Of a stretch of 64,000 bases of DNA, positions 58,000-64,000 are shown piece after piece (position 1 is the stretch's first letter; each line of letters opens with the position of its first letter). Source of the stretch: Cocos nucifera. Taxonomy: Eukaryota; Streptophyta; Magnoliopsida; Arecales; Arecaceae. The position numbers and the translations under genes were made by a program. The stretch spans positions 248,001 through 312,000 of the forward strand of contig QRFJ01001014.1 in NCBI GenBank assembly GCA_006176705.1, in the 5' to 3' direction. The notes beneath the pieces were generated by a model, which worked only from the letters and a program-made list of their open reading frames with translations, made no database searches and was not told the origin of the DNA.

Positions 58000-60469
58000 T
58001 GAAAGGAATATGCCCTACAAGTCAATCGAAATATATATTTTAATGAAATATTCTTTCATCTTCTAGACTCATGTAATGATACTTTTTAAATCAATAAAGA
58101 CATTTATTTCATCATAATCTATATCTTAATTATTTGTTTTTAAGATTATGATGAATCCCATAAATTAGGGCTATGATTTTAGGATTATGATGAGATCATA
58201 CTAGTGAGATCTAATTTTAAATATTCCTGATCGATGAAATATTGAGTTAGGAATTAATATTTTCAGAAAGACTGGCACATCCTATGTATGCTCGATGGAG
58301 AGGATGATTGATCTCACAATCACTTCTGTATGATACTAATACATGGATGTCGGTTTTTATTAGAGAATAAGTTTACTGAACTAATCCAACTGAAGAACAT
58401 CTAATGGAGTCTTATCTACATGTCAATAGATGGTTCTTATAGTGCAAGTTGTGCATGTAATTCTTTGACCTGAGACTGCCATAGAATCTTGTATGTATGA
58501 ATTCATATTTTGGTTCATACTCATTTATGACTTTGTCATGTATGGAATGTTCTGGATATGGTGGATTGCATATGGAGGTTGTTAGTAGGTCAACATAGAA
58601 ATAATCATTCCTAGTAAGAGGAGATCGCATTCTACCTGCTTCAATTGAATGATGATTCAGGAAGACTTTAATCAAAGCATGATGAAAATTAGAAATAGTT
58701 TCTAATCTTTCATTAATTGAATCATTATTATAAGATTAAAAGAAATATGAATAGGATATTGAGTTTGACATGATTCTATATCTAAAGTCATATTTGGGAT
58801 GCAGGGTAATCGTAGGATCGTGTTGCATGATAACTTTTCACTGAAGGATATTTTTGGTATTTCTATCAAAATTTTATATCTTTCAGATAGATATGGTACA
58901 TTGCTAGATGTTAATCTTGTCTTGTAGATTTGATCGAATTAAAGAGTTTAATTTGATTATCGATTAGAAAGTATTCTAAGTAATCAAATCGGATCAGCTC
59001 AATTTGACCTAAATTGGTTTGGTTGAGTTCTAACCAAATTAGGTCAAATCATATCTAGACTCACTATTAGCAAGATGTGGAATCCAATGGGTCTCACACA
59101 AAGGAAATTAATTAAGGTTCTAATTAGATTAGATATTGTTTGCAAGTTGAACATGCTAGCACATGTTGCAAATCCTAGCACCTAGATTCAAATCGGATTC
59201 AAATTAGGTTCTGATTTGGGCTAATTAGATCCAATTTAAGCCAAATTAAATTTAGTCATTAATTGGGTTGACCCTTTGATTGTTAACCAAGGGGGTAGGC
59301 ATCAAAAATTTGAGTCCCACACACTAGAGAATCTCTCTCTTGGCATGTGGAGATAGCATTGTGCGGTAGGAGTCTTTAGCGCTTGGGATTTGTTGGTGCC
59401 ATTTTATCTTTACCTTATCCATTTATTTCTTTTATGTAATATTTGTTATATGGTTTTAGATCTGATAGAAGGTGCCTAAGAGTTCTTTTGCAGGTGAAAA
59501 ACTTTGATGTTTTATCAGAAAATTGGATAAGGATAGAGTCCTAGCCATCCCCTCTTGTTGGCGCCTCTTGGACTAAAGAGTCCTAGCCGCATGGGGCTTT
59601 GACCCATTCCATGCACACTCCATGCAAATCTCAGATGTGGCATCCCCATTTTGGACCATTAGATGGTCTTTGATTTTGATCCAAACCCTTGATTAATGGC
59701 ACCACATATTAAAGTCTTGCGACTCTTGGAAAACTTACGTAGAATTTTATTCCGAAGAGTCCTTCTGCTTGAAGCAACTCTTGGAATTAATTTTACATAC
59801 ATCCATGTGTCCTGAGATTTTAATGGGGCATGGGACATCAGATAGGGCATGAGATAAGCTAGGGAATGGGTGTGAGAAATTGGTGGAGGCGCCCCTACGT
59901 ACATTATAAATAGGGGCGCACTCCGAGCTTCCAAAGCAATCAATCCTTCTTTCTTACAAGAATTCTCTGTTGTCCAATTTTCTTTCTTCCCTTTCCTTGT
60001 CCAGACAAGGTCCTATTAAGGACAAGAAGTGTTCTTTTATGATGAGGGTTTAGGAAGAAAAATTAAGAAGATAAAGAGAAAAGAAAGCAAGGAAAATAAA
60101 GGCTAGGAGGAAAGAAGCAAGGCTAAGGGAAGGTTCTACCCAAAAGATTTAAATTCTTGCAATAAGAATTTAAATCAAGGAATCAAATTTAAAGAAGATG
60201 TTAAAGGATTGATCAAGTCTCCATATGGATCAACATTAGAGGGTGAACACATGGGCACTTGGTGGAACCGTTGCCGGACTATTACTAGAATTTAGACTCG
60301 AATCAGGGTTTAGCGATCGAGGTATATTTCTATATCCTACATTTATATTATAAATGTATGTTATATAATTTAAATTCTAATAAAGTGATCCTTGGGTTAG
60401 GATTTGGTTTTATGATTTCACAAATGTTGCTTTGAAATCCACCTTCCACCTTGATCACCAAACCCTACA
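58000..60469 (+). repeat. C 3' LTR
   Basis: 2470 bp, TGAAAGGAATATG...AACCCTACA, uninterrupted. It shows the empty site of F near 58800. The TATA box is at 59905-59913. Followed by GTTAG (60470-60474). Confidence 0.93.
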
Positions 60470-60474
60470 GTTAG

Positions 60475-61950
60475 GAGAGCATGCGAAGGATTTATAGCCT
60501 AATTTACCACAGTTGAAACATGAAATTATATTTTGAGGGAAGTTCATAAATATATTTTTTAGAAAATTTTATTTCTTTTGAGGGTTATAACCAAGACTAG
60601 CTTTGTCATAAACTACCCTTTGGTTTTCAAGGCTTATATGTAGTTTATTTGAACTTAAGGTAAACTTATCTACAATAGGTTTTAGCTTATTTACTTTAGT
60701 TTTCAAGTTTTGATTTTCTTAGATTAAATTTTTATTTTTAGCTGAAATATCTTTCTTTTCTTCAAGTAAATATTGGTTTTGTATTTTCAGTTCTTTGTTC
60801 CTTAATCCTAACTTCTTTAGATCATCTAATGGATCATTGAAAGCTTCTTGCAATTCATCAAATGTAAAATCATTTGAGGGTTCAAATATTACCTCATTTT
60901 CATATACCATAAGAAAAAGGTTGGCTTCTTCATGGGTGTCATCATCGGAGCTTGATTCATCACCATCACTCTAAGTTGCCACCATATCCTTCTTTTTGAA
61001 TTTCTTAAGGGCCTTCTTAAATTGAGGGCATTTGGATCTAAAGTGCTCCGACTTCTTATATTCGTAATATATAAGGGACTGCTCTTTCTCCTTCTCTTTG
61101 CTTGGCCCTCTCTTGGTTAATGGCCTTCTTCTTAATCCTTGCCTTTTTTTCTTCATTAACCTCATGAATTTTTGAGTGATGAGTACATGCTCATCATCTT
61201 CATTTTCATTGTCTGATTGAACCAAGTCTTCCTCTTCTTGAACAATGAACTTGAGAGCAATAGTCTTTTTCTTTTTGATTTTTTCTTCACTGTGTTGCTT
61301 TATGGTCAGTTCATGTGTCATGGGTAACTTGAGAAGCTCCTCTAATGATAAGATATTAAGGTCTTTTGCCTCTTGAATTGCTATGACCTTTGCCTCCCAT
61401 GTTTTTGGTGGAGACTTAAGCATTTTTCTCACAAGATCACTATTGGTGTAGGACTTATCAAGACTCTTAAGCCCATTTATGATATTAGCAAAGCAAGTAA
61501 ACATTTGGATAATAAACTCATCAGATTCTATTTTAAAAAAATTATATTTGTGGATAAGCATGTTGATTTTAGACTTTTTTACCTGATTAGTACCTTCATG
61601 AGTTATCTCTAGTCTACTCCATATTTTCTTAGTAGAATTATATGTAAAAATTTTATTAAATTCATTTGCATCTAGAATATAATATAAGACATTCATGGCT
61701 TTTACATTAAGTTGAGCCATCCTCTTGACAACCTCATCCCACTCATTTCAGGTATGGAAATATCCTTCCCATCAATTTATTTTATGGTTGAGTTAGGTCC
61801 ATTCACTATGATACTTCATATATCATAGTCAAGAGCTTGAATAAATATCTTCATTCGAGCTTTCCAATAGATATAATTTGATCCATTGAAGAGTGGAGGT
61901 CGGTTTGTGGATTGCCCTTGGGCAAGTAAAGTGCCAATTTGAGTTGCCAT
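60475..61950 (-). pseudogene. gag: D2 gag (Sirevirus-type), mostly open
   Basis: Minus strand. The ATG at 61950-61948 starts an N-terminus with PPLFNGSNYIYWKARM. After a few stops a clean frame runs from 61720 to 60971, with MAQLNVKAMNVL, ITHEGTNQVKKSKINML, LPMTHELTIKQ, an acidic block and a zinc knuckle-like YYEYKKSEHFRSKCPQF whose first two Cys are Tyr. Next comes the coiled-coil tail (60910-60719) and, just before insertion C, a second knuckle CFNCGKLGYKSFAC with Tyr for the His. It is the longest open protein in the window and clearly related to D1 gag. Confidence 0.87.
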
Positions 61951-62007
61951 AGATTTTTGGCTCTTGATGGTGAAATCAAGAAAGGACTAGAGCACCATAC
62001 CACTTAT

Positions 62008-62830
62008 TGCCTAGTTATACAATCCAAGAGAGGGATGAATTGGGTTTCTTTAAAAATTTAGGTGAAAAACAAAATTGTAAGATGTGCATTTGATATTTTA
62101 AATGAAGTGGGGTGAGTAAAGCAAGTAATGTGCAGGAGCTTAATTTGAAAAGAAAGGAGTCAACACAATAGAGCAAATAAAAAGAGTAAGAAAGAGAGCA
62201 ATACAAACAAGAAAATTTATAGTGGTCGGTGCCAACCTTGCACCTACATCCACTTTCCAAGCTCCTACTTAGGAATTCCAATCTACTATCCATATTCAAA
62301 CCAAATACAACGTCGGATGCCCCGACCCTAGCTATACCAAGCTAGACACTTATTTTTTGGGGACAAGCTAACTTTAAACACTCTGATTCAATGTTTGGAT
62401 TAATCTTTCCAAGCATTGAAACCCTTCAAAACTTGAGCCCCAAAATAGTGTACAAGATACAAAAGGAATATAAAGTTTAGCACAATAAGCTCCTTAAAGA
62501 GCACAATAAACCTTTAAATACTTTTACCAAAGCTTTTAGAAACCCTCTCAAAAGGATTGATGACTTGAATGAGTGTTTGAGAAGTGGTTGAGCTTAAAAT
62601 CAATGCTTCTATTGCTTAGGGCTAAGATTCTTTTGAGCTAAATATTCTCTTGATTTTTTTATATTTTTCCTCTACTTAAATATTTTAAACCTTCAATTAA
62701 TGCTGAAAAATAAATAGTAGCCATTTTATAGTCGTTAGAGATAATTTGGATAGCATTAAATACACCAAAATGGAGAAGAAAGTAGCAATTATAGGATTTT
62801 CTATCGTAGGGGGCGACCCCTAAAAAAGGG
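62008..62830 (-). repeat. D2 5' LTR, partial (cut by B3)
   Basis: It starts TGCCTAGTTATAC in plus coordinates, next to a decayed primer site (61987-62007, minus strand TGGTATGGTGCTC), like the D1 LTR start TGCCCAAAAATAG. It continues as non-coding AT-rich DNA to 62830, where B3 begins. The matching 3' LTR is not in the window, so the outer end cannot be set. Confidence 0.65.
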
Positions 62831-64000
62831 TGAAGGAAAATCAGATTTTTCTACCACAGGATCGATCTAATCTAATCAAATTTGTAGTAAATTTTAAAAA
62901 ATTTTCTACAAAATTTGATCAGATTTGATCCATATGATCTGATATTAAAAGCAAAAGTTAAATTAAAATCGTAACAACTTTTGTTACCTGATTAGGGTAA
63001 ACTCTTTATCCTATTGATGATCCAACTGCTCTTGAAGTTCTAGATCTAGCCATGCACATGCTTGACCTCTACCAAAGTCCACTCAGGCTGGTTCTGGATG
63101 CCATCTCCTACTAGATTTGATCACCAAAAATCAGATCTGTCGAGCCTTTAAAATCAATCTCGAAGGCAGCACGTTCATCTCTTGACGGGGATCTTCCTAA
63201 CTTGATCTTTATGCCCGTTGCTCTTAATTTTTGATCACTAAAATGCCCAACTCCTTGGGTGTGGAGAAGAAGGAGGAGATTTGGAAGAGAGGGCATGGAG
63301 GTGGAAGGAGAGACGGGGCTTCATTGTGGAGAAAATGTGATGCATAAACACTTTGCATAGGGCCCTATTTATAGACCTGTTTACTATCCTGGAGTCCTAG
63401 AGCTTTAAGCTGCTGGTTTGCCTTAAGTAGAAGGATTGCCATCAGATCTCCATGTCTCACACCTAATTTATTCTAAATTTTGTCATATAAAACTTTAGAA
63501 AAATGGCATGGAGATGAGTGGATCAAGTTGGGTACTCTATCTCCTTTAGAGTTTGATCAACAACAAACTCTTCCACCGTATCCTCTATGGGCGCATGCCA
63601 TATGGGGTTATGCACCTGCTTTTCTTCCATGAAAATCACCTAGGGGCACATGCCCCTAGATAAATTTTAGGGGGCGCACACCTCCCCTCTTCTTTCTTGC
63701 AAAGACTGGGTCAAATGACCCTTGTCCTAACTACTTTTGGTTATTTTAGGACATCCATGGGTTTTGTCAGGACAAGCCCTAAACTCATCAGGACAAGCTC
63801 CAGTCAGACTAGGATAAATCCATATAAGGCTCCCGAAGAAGTCAAATCTAATTTGACTCAGTTGAGACAAACTAGAATGACTATAAAAGGAGAAAGTCAG
63901 GCTCAATCATGTGCTAGCATGATTTTCTTAAATCTTATTGGATCTAATCTAAATCAATTAAACTGGGTTAGCTCAATTGATGACATCCAGACTCAAATTC
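62831..64000 (-). repeat. B3: LTR of the B family, minus strand, runs off the right edge
   Basis: Reverse complement of a B-type LTR. It begins TGAAGGAAAATCAGATTT (complement of the LTR end) at 62831. The AGTGGACTTTGGTAGAGGTC block at about 63060-63090 matches the B1 AGTGGATCCCGGTAGAGGCC block, a CTATAAATAG TATA site lies at about 63364-63373 (minus strand), and the sequence ends in the AACTGGGTTAGCTCAATTGA region shared with B1 at about 7470. It is more diverged than B1 or B2. It may be a solo LTR or the 3' LTR of an element to the right; no primer site lies left of it. Confidence 0.8.

Larger units (their letters stand above)
45402..60469 (+). mobile_element. C: Copia LTR retrotransposon with F and G inserted
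   Basis: LTRs TGAAAGGAATATG...AACCC(A/T)ACA lie at 45402-51313 (interrupted by F) and 58000-60469. With F removed the 5' LTR is about 2.46 kb, the same as the 3' LTR. There is a TGGTATCAGAGC primer site, a gag, and the C-terminal end of integrase plus reverse transcriptase and RNase H; the protease and most of integrase are replaced by G. The exact GTTAG duplication fixes the ends. Gag and polymerase resemble those of B but the LTRs do not, so it is a separate family of the same group. Confidence 0.92.
40343..62830 (-). mobile_element. D2: Sirevirus-like Copia retrotransposon with env-like region, split by C
   Basis: On the minus strand, right to left: 5' LTR (62830-62008, cut by B3), primer site, gag (61950-60475), then after insertion C the protease, integrase, reverse transcriptase and RNase H (45396-42200), a spacer, and an env-like frame (41603-40343). 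The 3' LTR is missing; the element stops at 40343 where E and a CACTA fragment lie. Gag type, the GPKKVWVPK linker, the DSGCSR protease and a frame after pol are Sirevirus hallmarks. Confidence 0.85.

Noticed and set aside
1..64000. Host protein-coding gene or defence system
   Set aside because: All recognisable coding sequence is explained by Copia, Gypsy or CACTA elements. No exon-intron gene with non-TE motifs was found, although small or very diverged host exons cannot be excluded by eye.

Overview
This window looks like repeat-rich, probably heterochromatic DNA of a flowering plant. I would guess a monocot, perhaps a palm, from the overall flavour of the elements, but the sequence does not prove it. 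I found no intact host gene, no tRNA or rRNA gene and nothing prokaryotic. Nearly every base belongs to a transposable element. The old coding regions carry stops and frameshifts, and several of the stops are CGA-to-TGA or TGG-to-TAG changes, as expected from decay of methylated cytosine.

Layout, left to right. Element D1 is a Sirevirus-like Copia element on the minus strand. Its 3' LTR enters from the left edge (1-841) and its 5' LTR is 30434-31962. Only a gag remnant and AT-rich non-coding DNA remain between them. D1 is split by element A (2639-27700), an Athila-like Gypsy element on the plus strand that carries gag but no recognisable pol. A is split inside gag by B1 (6381-23520), a Copia element with 2.3-kb LTRs and a perfect CCTAG target duplication. 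B1 is split between its protease/pre-integrase and integrase regions by B2 (11936-18641), a second copy of the same family. The depth is therefore D1 > A > B1 > B2.

Next is E (32011-40286), an LTR element with 1.05-kb LTRs and only about 310 bp of its own interior. Its interior is split by a 5.8-kb CACTA transposon (33133-38977, TGG duplication). The CACTA element holds a degraded Ptta/En/Spm-type gene, arrays of palindromic subterminal repeats, a long inverted repeat and a strongly strand-skewed G-rich block.

From 40343 to 62830 lies D2, a more complete Sirevirus-like element on the minus strand, with an env-like reading frame, pol, gag and part of a 5' LTR. Its gag/pol is split by C (45402-60469, exact GTTAG duplication), another Copia element on the plus strand. 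The 5' LTR of C is split by F (46195-49646, minus strand), a gag-protease-only relative of E. The protease/integrase part of C is replaced by G (53202-55992), two Gypsy LTR pieces facing each other. The right edge (62831-64000) is an LTR of the B family on the minus strand, inserted in the D2 LTR.

The most interesting signals are in non-coding retroelement DNA. An interrupted palindrome of the GAGC-TG-GCTC type is arrayed in the LTRs of both the Sirevirus-like D1 and the E/F family. A leader module is shared by a Gypsy element and two unrelated Copia families. The B leader has a nested stem-loop. The C leader has a four-fold motif. One zone (about 11.98-17.45 kb) is so rich in single-base deletions that it looks like uncorrected assembly.
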